In this document: positions 31,720 to 41,761 of the stretch, piece by piece
Layout of the letters: each line of letters starts with the position of its first letter
Position numbering within the stretch: the stretch's first letter is position 1
Assembly: GCF_020881035.1 (NCBI RefSeq)
Contig: NZ_JAJITC010000019.1
Location: 44,660-108,659, forward strand
DNA length: 64,000 nucleotides
Direction of reading: 5' to 3'
From: Paraburkholderia translucens
GTDB taxonomy: Bacteria > Pseudomonadota > Gammaproteobacteria > Burkholderiales > Burkholderiaceae
The notes under the pieces: generated by a model
What the model saw: the letters and a program-made list of their open reading frames with translations, nothing else
Database searches by the model: none
Told to the model about the DNA's origin: nothing
Made by a program: the position numbers and the translations under genes

Positions 31720-32258
31720 TTAAAAGGCCTCCGCATTATTGTGGTGGTGCGCAGCGCGTAATCCGATATTAACGAGATGTTATTGTCGGCATGGGCTCGA
31801 GATATTTAAAATGCAAAAACGCCAGTCGATATTGAGGCTCGCGTTATTGGGTCGAACACGTGCCGACCTCAGCGCTCTATGGCCGAATTTCGGGGAGCAG
31901 ACGCTGATGGGCGGCGCGTAAGATGAATTTTCCAGTCGCGGGGCCTTATTCAGATATCAGAGAACTCCGAAATTCAATCGGGCTAAAAAATATATTAATA
32001 CGGATGGATTTTTATTGATAAGGAAAAAGGAATATTCTTATTTTCCCGGGTGGCGATCCGTGCGATTTTAAGGGTGACAGGTGCCTGATTGATACTGAGA
32101 CGGAGAGCAGATTGATTCCTGATTCCAAAACGTACGCAGGGAGCATGAACTGGCCGCGGGAGACGAACCATCCCCCGCGCCGCAATGCTTCACCGCGCCC
32201 CCCAATTTCCCGTCGTCGCACGGTGACTTGCGTCAACCGCTCGGGGCGGCAAACGTTC
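31720..32258. other. AT-rich gene-free spacer
   Basis: Between the adhesin start and the next gene the base composition shifts to clearly AT-rich, most strongly at 31920-32050, against a GC-rich background. It should hold the adhesin promoter and long leader; several TA-rich -10-like strings prevent a choice. No gene is convincing here. Confidence 0.55.
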
Positions 32259-32264
32259 TACAAT
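32259..32264 (+). promoter_or_regulatory. Candidate -10 box for the beta-propeller gene
   Basis: TACAAT at 32259-32264 would start transcription about 20 bases before the ATG at 32292. No good -35 hexamer is seen at 16-18 bases upstream. Confidence 0.3.
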
Positions 32265-32291
32265 CACGGCTATTCTCCGAAGCGAGTTTTC

Positions 32292-33311
32292 ATGCGTAAA
32301 TTTTTTCTTCCCGGCTTGACTGCCACGTTCGCCGCGACGGCGGTGCTGGCTGCCGCCGCAGGCTTTTTTTCTCCGGCGGCGCACGCCAACGACGTGATCG
32401 TGCTGAACTCCGGCGAAGCCACGCTGAGTCTGATCGACGAAAATAGCCGCCAGGTCGTCGGCACCGTGCCCACGGGCAAGGAGCCGCATCATCTGATGGC
32501 CACGCCGGACAACTCTTCGCTGATCGTCGCCAATTCGGTGTCGAACAATCTGATGTTCGTCGATCCAAAAACGGGTCAAGTGCAGCGCTGGATCGAGAAC
32601 ATCGAAGATCCCTATCAAATCGGTTTTTCGCCGGATCGCAAGTGGCTCGTCACGACAGGTCTGCGGCTGGACCGCCTCGACGTCTATCACTACGACGGAC
32701 AGAAAAACCAGATGACGCTGGCCGCGCGGCTGCCGCTCGCGGTAATGCCGAGCCACATGGCTTTTTCGAACGACAGCAAGACCGTGTTCGTCACGCTGCA
32801 GGTATCGGGTGAGCTCGCCGCGATCGACCTGCCCACGCAAACCGTCAAATGGAAGATGAAGGTCGGCAAGGTGCCCGCGGGTCTGTGGATGACGCCGGGC
32901 GAAAAGTACCTGCTCGTCGGCATGACTGGTGAGGACTATGTCGCCGTAGTCGACTGGCGCAACCAGAAGCTCGTCAAGACGATTCACACAGGCCAGGGCG
33001 CACACAACTTCCGCTCGCTCGCCGACGGCAAGCATGTCGCGGTGTCGAACCGGGTGGCTAGCACGATCAGCATCATCGACGAAGACACGCTCACCAACGT
33101 TGGCGACATCACCGGCCTGATGCCAGGACCGGATGACATGGAACTGTCCGCCGACAAACGCTATCTGTGGGTGACCTTCCGCTTCGCGAAGCACATCGGC
33201 GTCATCGACCTCAATACGCACAAGCTGATCCAGACGATTGCGGTGGGCCGCTCGCCGCACGGCATCTATTTCTTCGATCGCGCGCCGGTCACTGCGCCGA
33301 ACGGTGCCTGA
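32292..33311 (+). CDS. YncE-like periplasmic beta-propeller protein
   Basis: A 339-residue secreted protein with a signal peptide (about residues 1-34, ending AAHAN) and a seven-bladed propeller of YVTN-type repeats (for example QVVGTVPTGKEPHHLMATPDNSSLIVANSVSNN, each blade about 40-45 residues). Relatives bind DNA (YncE) or cofactors; no function can be assigned. It is followed after 60 bases by a sterol-desaturase-family gene in the same direction, and the two may be one operon. Confidence 0.8.
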   Translation: MRKFFLPGLTATFAATAVLAAAAGFFSPAAHANDVIVLNSGEATLSLIDENSRQVVGTVPTGKEPHHLMATPDNSSLIVANSVSNNLMFVDPKTGQVQRWIENIEDPYQIGFSPDRKWLVTTGLRLDRLDVYHYDGQKNQMTLAARLPLAVMPSHMAFSNDSKTVFVTLQVSGELAAIDLPTQTVKWKMKVGKVPAGLWMTPGEKYLLVGMTGEDYVAVVDWRNQKLVKTIHTGQGAHNFRSLADGKHVAVSNRVASTISIIDEDTLTNVGDITGLMPGPDDMELSADKRYLWVTFRFAKHIGVIDLNTHKLIQTIAVGRSPHGIYFFDRAPVTAPNGA

Positions 33312-33371
33312 GGACGACAGGGCAAGGGCACCCGAGTGAACCATCAAGGATGAAGTAACCAGGCCAGCATC

Positions 33372-34370
33372 ATGTTCCATCTGATTTTCTCGTCACTCGA
33401 CAGCGTCGTTTCCGCCGTGCAGACATGGCTGTACATCGACGTGGTGCAGCCGCTGCTGTTCCGTTTCAACCTGATGGACTACGACGAGGACACCTACGAC
33501 AGCCTGTACTGGGTCATCGTCGGTGTGCTCGAGGTGCTGGCGATGTACGCGATCCTGCGGCCGCTCGAGGCGCTGCGCCCGGTCGAGCGATGGGCGAGCC
33601 GTAAGGCGGTGCGCGTCGACGTGCTGTATACGTGGATCGCCAAGCTCGGCATTCTGAATCTGTTCTTTTTCTTTGCGCTCCAGCCGTTCTTCGACAGCGT
33701 GCAAGGCTGGTTGCGGCTGCACGGCATTGCGAACCTCAACTTCGACAATCTGTGGCCCGGCGTCACCTCGCAGCCGCTCGTCACGTTCGTCATGTATCTG
33801 CTCGTGCTCGATTTTGCCGCCTACTGGTATCACCGCTGGCAGCACCGTATCGGCGTGTGGTGGGAGCTGCATGCGGTACACCATAGTCAGCGGCAGATGT
33901 CGCTGTGGTCCGACGATCGTAACCATCTGCTCGACGACCTGCTGCAGGCGTCGTTTTTCGCGGTCATCGCGCTTGTCATCGGTGTGCAGCCGTCGCAATT
34001 CGTCGTGCTGGTTGCGATCGCGAACCTTGCGCAAAGTGTGCAGCACGCGAATATTCGCGTGTACTACGGCTGGCTCGGCGAGCGGTTGCTCGTCAGCCCG
34101 ACCTTTCACCGCCGTCACCACGCAATCGGCTATGGGCATGAAGGGCTCAAGTACGGCTGCAATTTCGGCGTGCTGTTCCCGTGGTGGGACATGCTGTTTC
34201 GCAGCGTGTCGTGGAGCCGCGAGATGGAGCCGACCGGTATCAGCGATCAGCTCGCAGGCCGCCGCTATGGCGAGGGCTTCTGGGCACAGCACTGGTTCGC
34301 GTTCGTCCGGATCGCGCAGCGCCTCGTGCCGAACCGCCGCGCACGCGGCAACGACACCGCCGCCGTTTGA
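33372..34370 (+). CDS. Sterol desaturase/fatty acid hydroxylase family protein
   Basis: Membrane di-iron oxygenase family, 332 residues, with about four to five membrane spans. Histidine clusters that would hold the two irons are present: HRWQH (about 156-160), HAVHHS (about 170-175) and HRRHH (about 243-247), in the order normal for the family. The substrate could be a lipid or other hydrophobic molecule; bacterial members are varied. It follows a beta-propeller gene closely and precedes a membrane protein gene by about 170 bases. Confidence 0.85.
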   Translation: MFHLIFSSLDSVVSAVQTWLYIDVVQPLLFRFNLMDYDEDTYDSLYWVIVGVLEVLAMYAILRPLEALRPVERWASRKAVRVDVLYTWIAKLGILNLFFFFALQPFFDSVQGWLRLHGIANLNFDNLWPGVTSQPLVTFVMYLLVLDFAAYWYHRWQHRIGVWWELHAVHHSQRQMSLWSDDRNHLLDDLLQASFFAVIALVIGVQPSQFVVLVAIANLAQSVQHANIRVYYGWLGERLLVSPTFHRRHHAIGYGHEGLKYGCNFGVLFPWWDMLFRSVSWSREMEPTGISDQLAGRRYGEGFWAQHWFAFVRIAQRLVPNRRARGNDTAAV

Positions 34371-34544
34371 GTCCATTCCGAGTCCGTCCGAGCACGCGCT
34401 CTGCCGCGCCGCCCACTTCTGCCGGCGGCGCGTCCTCTGGTTTATGCTGTGCACGTTCGCACGCACGCAGCAGTGGTCCAGCATGCCTGGTCGGCGCGCA
34501 GCGTGATTTCCGTTCCATCGTTTCGTTCGCAGGCACTGGCTCGC

Positions 34545-35378
34545 ATGAATGATCTGTTGCGCTCGTTCGGGCGCGCGCTCGCAAGCGCGTTGCATCCGCG
34601 CATGCTCTGGCTCACCTTCAAACCTTTTATCGTCGCCACCGTCGGCTGGGGCGTGCTCCTGTGGTTCTTCTGGCAGACGCTGACCGGCGCGACCCGCACC
34701 TGGCTCGACGACTGGTCATTCACCGCCACGCTTTACCATCTGTTCGACCGGCTCGGTTTTTCGGCGCTGCACGCGGTCATCGCGCCATTCATCGTGATCG
34801 CGTTGGCGATCCCGCTGATCGTCGTCACGGTGCTGCTGCTGATCGCCATGCTGTCGATGCCGGCTGTGATCCGCTTTCTCGCTACGCGCCAGTTCGCCGA
34901 GCTCGAAATGCGGCGCGGCGGAACGTGGTACGGTAGCCTCGGGCAGGCGCTATGGGCCACGCTGCTGTGTCTCGTGCTGCTGATCGTCACACTACCGCTG
35001 TGGCTCGTGCCACCGTTCTTCGCGCTGATTCCGCCGCTTTTGTGGGGCTGGCTCACGTATCGCGTGATGACCTACGACGCGCTCGCGTTGCATGCGACGC
35101 GTGACGAACGGCGCGAACTCGTGCGGCGCCATCGGCTGCCGCTGCTGGCGATTGGCATCGTGAGCGGCCTGCTGGGTTCGGTGCCGACGCTGCTGTGGGC
35201 GTCGTCGGTATGGCTGATCGTGCTTTTCCCGGTGATCACGACGGTGACGATCTGGATTTACGCGCTCATTCTCGTGTTCTCGGCGCTATGGTTCGGCTAC
35301 TACTGCCTGCGCGCGCTACAGCGTATGCGGGCGGAAGCGCCCGGCGGCGCGCGTGAGGTCGCGCCGGTTCCCTATTGA
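34545..35378 (+). CDS. EI24-domain membrane protein
   Basis: A 277-residue protein with about six hydrophobic segments and the EI24/CysZ-like layout, including SLGQALWATLLCLVLLIVTLPLW and the late PPLLWGWLTYRVMTYDALA. CysZ proteins of this group move sulfate, but this protein is not close enough to assign that role. The ATG at 34545 begins MNDLLRSFGRAL; the upstream open frame of 32 codons is not conserved in character. The next gene starts 19 bases after its stop. Confidence 0.72.
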   Translation: MNDLLRSFGRALASALHPRMLWLTFKPFIVATVGWGVLLWFFWQTLTGATRTWLDDWSFTATLYHLFDRLGFSALHAVIAPFIVIALAIPLIVVTVLLLIAMLSMPAVIRFLATRQFAELEMRRGGTWYGSLGQALWATLLCLVLLIVTLPLWLVPPFFALIPPLLWGWLTYRVMTYDALALHATRDERRELVRRHRLPLLAIGIVSGLLGSVPTLLWASSVWLIVLFPVITTVTIWIYALILVFSALWFGYYCLRALQRMRAEAPGGAREVAPVPY

Positions 35379-35397
35379 TCCAACGAACGAGGCGGCA

Positions 35398-36243
35398 ATG
35401 GCATTTGGCGTCATCATCATCGGCGATGAAATCCTGTCGGGCAGACGCGTCGACAAGCATCTGCCGAAGGTCATCGAATTGCTCGGCGCGCGCGGGCTGT
35501 CGCTCGGCTGGGCGGAGTATATCGGCGACGATCCTGAGCGCATCACGGCGACGCTGCGGCGCACCTTCGCGTCGGGCGACATCGTCTTCTCGACGGGCGG
35601 CATCGGCGCGACTCCGGATGACCACACGCGCCAGTGCGCGGCGGCCGCGCTCGGCGTGCCGCTCGAGTTGCATCCGCAGGCCGCGAAGTTGATTCAGGAG
35701 CGCATCCGCGACATGTATCCGGCGAACGCGCCGACGCCGCTCGATCTGAACTCGCCCGAAAACCGGCATCGCCTGAATATGGGCACGTACCCGCAGGGCG
35801 CCGAAATCATTCCGAACGGCTATAACAAGATTCCGGGCTTTTCGATCCGCCAGCACCATTTCGTACCGGGTTTCCCGGTGATGGCCTGGCCGATGATCGA
35901 ATGGGTGCTCGATACGCAGTACGCGCATCTGCATCACTCGATACCGCACGCTGAAAAATCACTGCTGGTGTTCGAATTGCCGGAGTCGCGCGTGACGCCG
36001 CTGATGGAAAAAATCGAGCACGATTTCCCGGGCGTGCGGGTATTCAGTCTGCCGAGTGTCGGCGATGCGGAGCGCGGCGGCGTGTATGCGCGGCATCACA
36101 TCGATCTCGGCGTGAAGGGGGAGCCGGAAGCCGTCGCCGCGGCGTTCGTGAAGCTGCGCGAGGGAGTGCATCTGCTCGGTGGCGATATCGTCGAGCCTGA
36201 AGCAGCGATAGCAGCGGCGGCCGCGGGCAAGCCGCGAAGCTGA
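35398..36243 (+). CDS. CinA-N-like molybdopterin-binding domain protein
   Basis: A 281-residue protein with the MoaB/MogA-like fold at its N-terminus (GVIIIGDEILSGRRVDKH, then FSTGGIGATPDDHTRQ, the nucleotide/molybdopterin-binding loop). It matches the N-terminal half of competence/damage-inducible protein CinA and lacks the C-terminal deamidase domain, as many stand-alone proteins of this type do. The reaction is not known for the stand-alone form. The start at 35398 follows a GAGGCGG-like site. Confidence 0.8.
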   Translation: MAFGVIIIGDEILSGRRVDKHLPKVIELLGARGLSLGWAEYIGDDPERITATLRRTFASGDIVFSTGGIGATPDDHTRQCAAAALGVPLELHPQAAKLIQERIRDMYPANAPTPLDLNSPENRHRLNMGTYPQGAEIIPNGYNKIPGFSIRQHHFVPGFPVMAWPMIEWVLDTQYAHLHHSIPHAEKSLLVFELPESRVTPLMEKIEHDFPGVRVFSLPSVGDAERGGVYARHHIDLGVKGEPEAVAAAFVKLREGVHLLGGDIVEPEAAIAAAAAGKPRS

Positions 36244-36404
36244 GTGCTCAATGGAAGTAGCCCGGCTGCAGGGGGCCGCGACATCGAAGTGTCACCCCTG
36301 CGCCGACGATACGATCAATGGATGGTCGGCGCGTCCTATTCTGATTAGCTTGCTTCAGCCGTGCTCCACGGGCTTCCGCTTGCGCGGGCAGTGCGTTCCC
36401 GGCA

Positions 36405-36869
36405 TCAAGCGCCGATCCACGGCAAGCCGCGGAAACACCATCCCGACACGGTCTTGCGATGCCCCTGGCTGTCCTTGTCGCCTTCGAAGCCTTCCAGCAG
36501 GTCATACGCTTTCGTGAACCCGGCTTGGGTCGCGGCGATCGCAGCGAGCTTCGAGCGCGCGGCACTGCGGCACAGAAACAGGACCGGCGTGTCGGGCGTC
36601 GCCACCTGCGCGAGTTGCTGCACGAATTCCTGATTGGGCACCGCGCCCGGATAGCGCGTCCATTCAACGTGCGCGTATTGTCCGTCGCCGACCACTGGAC
36701 GGCCGACCCAGTCGAGTTCGGCGCGGGTACGCACGTCGACGAGACGCGTGCGGGGATCGAGCTGGAGCAGTTCAAACGCCTCGGCCGGCGACAACGCGCC
36801 CGCGTAGGGCAGCTGGTTCTCGGTGCGGCGGGCGTCCGCCTGCGCGTAAAGCTGTTCGAGCTTACTCAT
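36405..36869 (-). CDS. Rhodanese-like sulfurtransferase
   Basis: A single-domain rhodanese of 154 residues with the active-site loop LCRSAARS, cysteine first, and the conserved LVDVRTRAELDWVG near the N-terminus. The motif form CRSAxRS is seen in stand-alone rhodaneses whose sulfur acceptor is not known. The ATG at 36869 (MSKLEQLYAQAD) has a GGAG about 9 bases upstream and is preferred over the upstream ATG at 36893. It is divergent from glnA. Confidence 0.85.
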   Translation of the reverse strand: MSKLEQLYAQADARRTENQLPYAGALSPAEAFELLQLDPRTRLVDVRTRAELDWVGRPVVGDGQYAHVEWTRYPGAVPNQEFVQQLAQVATPDTPVLFLCRSAARSKLAAIAATQAGFTKAYDLLEGFEGDKDSQGHRKTVSGWCFRGLPWIGA

Positions 36870-36979
36870 GAGCGTCAGTCTCCTTCGGACCAAATGATCA
36901 TTTTAGCGCGGCAGGCGCTGCGCAGATGTGTGTAGACTGGACGACGCCGGCCAGTCGGCGGACATGCCTCAGACCTCGA

Positions 36980-37066
36980 TGCGCAAAGGTGGTGCATTTT
37001 GTCCCGTTTGCACCAAAATGGAAAGTGCAGTGATTTCCAAAGCGGTGAATGCACAAAACTGGTGCT
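36980..37066 (+). promoter_or_regulatory. NtrC-binding sites upstream of glnA
   Basis: Three matches to the dyad TGCACN5-6GGTGCA: TGCGCAAAGGTGGTGCA (36980-36996), TGCACCAAAATGGAAAG (37009-37025, weaker right half) and TGCACAAAACTGGTGCT (37050-37066). They lie about 110-200 bases before the sigma-54 promoter, a normal enhancer distance. NtrC itself is encoded downstream. Confidence 0.8.
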
Positions 37067-37175
37067 TTACAATGTGCGGACATTTGTTCGCCCACCCGTC
37101 CACACCGTGCGCGTGGTCCGCGAAGATAAGCGCAGCAACGGTGTGCGCCGGATCGGCGCCTGCCGGCCTCAGAGA

Positions 37176-37190
37176 TGGCACACTATCTGC
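37176..37190 (+). promoter_or_regulatory. Sigma-54 promoter of glnA
   Basis: TGGCACACTATCTGC has the invariant GG and GC separated by ten bases, as required for RpoN. It would start transcription near 37201, leaving a leader of about 120 bases that ends in a small hairpin (CGGCGG 37281-37286 with CCGCCG 37294-37299) just before the AGGAGA ribosome site. Confidence 0.82.
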
Positions 37191-37323
37191 TTTATCGGTG
37201 CCGATCGATTTGCTCCGGCAGAATTTTCGCTTTGCGACGCCGCATAGGTGGACGCGCCGGGACGGGTCAGCTAGATTGGGCGGCGGCTGAAATCCGCCGA
37301 ATTTATTAATCAGGAGATAGGTT

Positions 37324-38739
37324 ATGAGTAAATCCGTGGCCGACGTCATTCAACTCGTCAAGGACGAAGACGTCAAGTTTGTCGACTTCCGTTTCACCGA
37401 CACGCGCGGCAAAGAGCAACACGTTTCGGTGCCGGTGTCGGCATTCGATGAAGACAAGTTCGAAAGCGGCCATGCGTTTGACGGTTCGTCGATTGCCGGC
37501 TGGAAGGGCATCGAGGCATCGGACATGTTGCTGGTCCCGGACGCGAACACGGCCTTCATCGACCCGTTCTACGAAGAGTCGACCCTCGTGCTGACTTGCG
37601 ACGTCGTCGAACCGGCTGACGGCAAGGGCTACGAGCGCGACCCGCGCTCGCTCGCGAAGCGCGCCGAAGCGTACCTGAAGAGCTCGGGCCTCGGCGATAC
37701 CGCATACTTCGGTCCGGAACCGGAATTCTTCATTTTCGATTCGGTCCAGTGGAACACGGACCAGTCGGGCTGCTTCATCAAGATCGGTTCGGAAGAAGCA
37801 CCGTGGTCGTCGGCGAAGGAATTCGAAGGCGGCAACACCGGCCACCGTCCGGGCACGAAGGGCGGCTACTTCCCGGTCGCGCCGGTCGACACGTTCCAGG
37901 ACATCCGCTCGGAAATGTGTCTGCTGCTCGAGCAGATCGGCATCCCGGTCGAAGTGCACCACCACGAAGTGGCGGGCCAGGGCCAGAACGAAATCGGCAC
38001 CAAGTTCTCGACGCTCGTGCAGCGTGCTGACTGGCTGCAGCAGATGAAGTACATCATCCACAACGTCGCGCACACGTACGGCAAGACGGCGACGTTCATG
38101 CCGAAGCCGGTCGTTGGCGACAACGGTTCGGGCATGCACGTTCACCAGTCGATCTGGAAGGACGGCCAGAACCTGTTCGCGGGCAACGGCTACGCAGGTC
38201 TGTCGGAATTCGCGCTGTTCTACATCGGCGGCATCATCAAGCACGCTCGCGCGCTGAACGCGATCACGAACCCGGGTACGAACTCGTACAAGCGTCTCGT
38301 GCCGCACTTCGAAGCACCGGTGAAGCTGGCTTACTCGGCTCGCAACCGTTCGGCATCGATCCGTATTCCGCACGTGTCGAACCCGAAGGGCCGCCGTATC
38401 GAAACCCGCTTCCCGGATCCGCTGGCGAATCCGTACCTGTGCTTCTCCGCGCTGATGATGGCGGGTCTGGACGGCGTGCAGAACAAGATTCACCCGGGCG
38501 AAGCCGCCGACAAGAACCTGTACGACCTGCCGCCTGAAGAGGATGCAAAGATCCCGACCGTGTGCGCAGGCCTCGATCAGGCGCTCGACGCGCTCGACGC
38601 GGACCGCGAATTCCTGACGCGCGGTGGCGTGTTCACGGATTCGATGCTCGACGCGTACATCGAACTGAAGACGACGGAACTGCAACGTTATCGTCAGTCG
38701 GTGCACCCGATCGAATTCGAAATGTACTACTCGCTGTAA
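37324..38739 (+). CDS. glnA: Glutamine synthetase, type I
   Basis: Makes glutamine from glutamate, ammonia and ATP; the main route of ammonium assimilation when nitrogen is scarce. The 471-residue length is standard. Visible motifs: DGSSIAGW near the N-terminus, NGSGMHVHQS (ATP/glutamate site), PGTNSYKRLVP, NRSASIRIP and the adenylylation loop NLYDLPPEE with Y400, so activity should be controlled by GlnE adenylylation. AGGAGA precedes the ATG by 6 bases. Its codon use differs from its neighbours by favouring AAG, GAA and CGT, typical of a highly expressed gene. Confidence 0.98.
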   Translation: MSKSVADVIQLVKDEDVKFVDFRFTDTRGKEQHVSVPVSAFDEDKFESGHAFDGSSIAGWKGIEASDMLLVPDANTAFIDPFYEESTLVLTCDVVEPADGKGYERDPRSLAKRAEAYLKSSGLGDTAYFGPEPEFFIFDSVQWNTDQSGCFIKIGSEEAPWSSAKEFEGGNTGHRPGTKGGYFPVAPVDTFQDIRSEMCLLLEQIGIPVEVHHHEVAGQGQNEIGTKFSTLVQRADWLQQMKYIIHNVAHTYGKTATFMPKPVVGDNGSGMHVHQSIWKDGQNLFAGNGYAGLSEFALFYIGGIIKHARALNAITNPGTNSYKRLVPHFEAPVKLAYSARNRSASIRIPHVSNPKGRRIETRFPDPLANPYLCFSALMMAGLDGVQNKIHPGEAADKNLYDLPPEEDAKIPTVCAGLDQALDALDADREFLTRGGVFTDSMLDAYIELKTTELQRYRQSVHPIEFEMYYSL

Positions 38740-38804
38740 GCGGCCATGGCGCTTTGCCCTTTATCCGGCGAAGCGCTTTGCCCGACGCTCGCGATCGGTC
38801 ACGA

Positions 38805-38829
38805 AGGGACGGCGGCGCCGTCCCTTTTT
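38805..38829 (+). terminator. Terminator between glnA and ntrB
   Basis: GGGACGGC pairs with GCCGTCCC around a 3-base loop, followed by TTTTTC. It should end many glnA transcripts and leave ntrBC at a lower level through read-through or their own promoter. Confidence 0.85.
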
Positions 38830-38938
38830 CGTTAGGCCGTACGCACGGCCGGCCGCGCGCGGGCAATCTGCAATTCGAAGAAGCATAAAAAAGCAGCACT
38901 CCTGATTTATCACCATCTCTCACCGGCCAGACTGCAAG

Positions 38939-40081
38939 ATGGTTCTGAAAAATCTGATCAAGGCAAGGAAAGGACACGAACAGACGCTGTCGGACGACGC
39001 GCAGCTCGTGAGCTCCGGGTTGCTGCCGGGCTTCGAGACGCTGCCGACCGTCGTGTTGGTGCTCGAAAAGCGCACGCTGCGCGTCGCGTTTGCGAATCCG
39101 TCGGCGGAGTCGATGCTCGAGATGTCGCGCCGGCAATTGACGCAGATGGCGTGGCCGGACATCTTCTCGAACGCGGACGAACTGATCGCGACGATTACCG
39201 CGATCGCCGCGCACCGTTTTCACGCGACGCATCTGGACGCCGTGCTGGAGCGTCCTGGCCACGAGCCGCTGCATGTGCATGCGATCGTCGGCTTTCTTGA
39301 AAGCGCACAGGACTACGTGCTGCTCGAACTGTTCGAGAACGAACGGCATCTGCGCACCGACCGCGAGGAGCGCATCAACGATCTGACGGCGGTCAACAAG
39401 CATCTGATCCGTAACCTCGCGCACGAGATCAAGAATCCGCTAGGCGGCATTCGCGGTGCCGCGCAGTTGCTGGAGTTCGAACTCGGCGAGCGTCAGCGCG
39501 ACGAGTTGCGCGAGTACACCCAGGTCATCATCAAGGAATCGGACCGGCTGCAGACGCTGGTCGACCGTTTGCTCGAACCGCACCGGCATCCGCATATCGT
39601 CGGCGATGTGAACATTCACGAGGTGTGCGAGCGCGTGCGTCAGGTGATTCTCGCTGAGTTTCCGCGCGGTCTGACGATCGAGCGCGACTACGACGTCAGC
39701 GTGCCGGACCTGCGCGGCGACAAGGAACAGCTGATCCAGGCGCTGCTGAACATCGTGCGCAATGCGGCCGAGGCCTTGCGCGAGCGGATCTCGCAGGGCG
39801 ACGCGCGCATCGAGTTGCGCACGCGCGTTGCGCGCAAGGTCACGATTTCAAAACGCCTGTGCAAGCTGGCACTGGACTTGCATATCATCGACAACGGCCC
39901 AGGCATTCCCGAAGAGATTCGTGACCGCATTTTCTATCCCCTCGTGTCGGGGCGCGAGGACGGCAGCGGTCTAGGTCTCACGCTCGCGCAGACCTTCGTG
40001 CAGCAGCATGATGGCCTGATCGAGGTGGACAGCCGGCCGGGCCATACCGAGTTTCAGATTCTGCTACCGCTCGACAGTTAG
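38939..40081 (+). CDS. glnL: Nitrogen sensor kinase/phosphatase NtrB
   Basis: Cytoplasmic histidine kinase that phosphorylates or dephosphorylates NtrC according to PII status. The 380-residue protein has an N-terminal PAS domain (about 35-135), the dimerisation/phosphorylation box NLAHEIKNPLGGIRGAAQLLE with H162, and an ATPase domain with N box (LLNIVRNAAEAL), G1 (DNGPGIP) and G2 (GREDGSGLGLTLAQ). No membrane span. It lies between glnA and ntrC, 36 bases before ntrC. Confidence 0.95.
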   Translation: MVLKNLIKARKGHEQTLSDDAQLVSSGLLPGFETLPTVVLVLEKRTLRVAFANPSAESMLEMSRRQLTQMAWPDIFSNADELIATITAIAAHRFHATHLDAVLERPGHEPLHVHAIVGFLESAQDYVLLELFENERHLRTDREERINDLTAVNKHLIRNLAHEIKNPLGGIRGAAQLLEFELGERQRDELREYTQVIIKESDRLQTLVDRLLEPHRHPHIVGDVNIHEVCERVRQVILAEFPRGLTIERDYDVSVPDLRGDKEQLIQALLNIVRNAAEALRERISQGDARIELRTRVARKVTISKRLCKLALDLHIIDNGPGIPEEIRDRIFYPLVSGREDGSGLGLTLAQTFVQQHDGLIEVDSRPGHTEFQILLPLDS

Positions 40082-40117
40082 ATACCACACGTATTTCAAG
40101 ACTTCTGACCGACCTTT

Positions 40118-41620
<1,503 letters not shown>

Positions 41621-41761
41621 CGCGCTGGTGTCGAGCGATTCGCGCAGCGCAGGCGAGGGCGGCTCCGGCCGCCGTTGTCGTTTCCGGATCGAGTCTCGCA
41701 CCGAACGGGCAAACACCGCGCACAAGGCATAATCAACGCTGATCCGATCCGACAGCCGACG

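Noticed and set aside
38749..38781. GCGCTTTGCC repeated twice after glnA
   Set aside because: Two copies 23 bases apart with no symmetry or known binding motif; probably chance.
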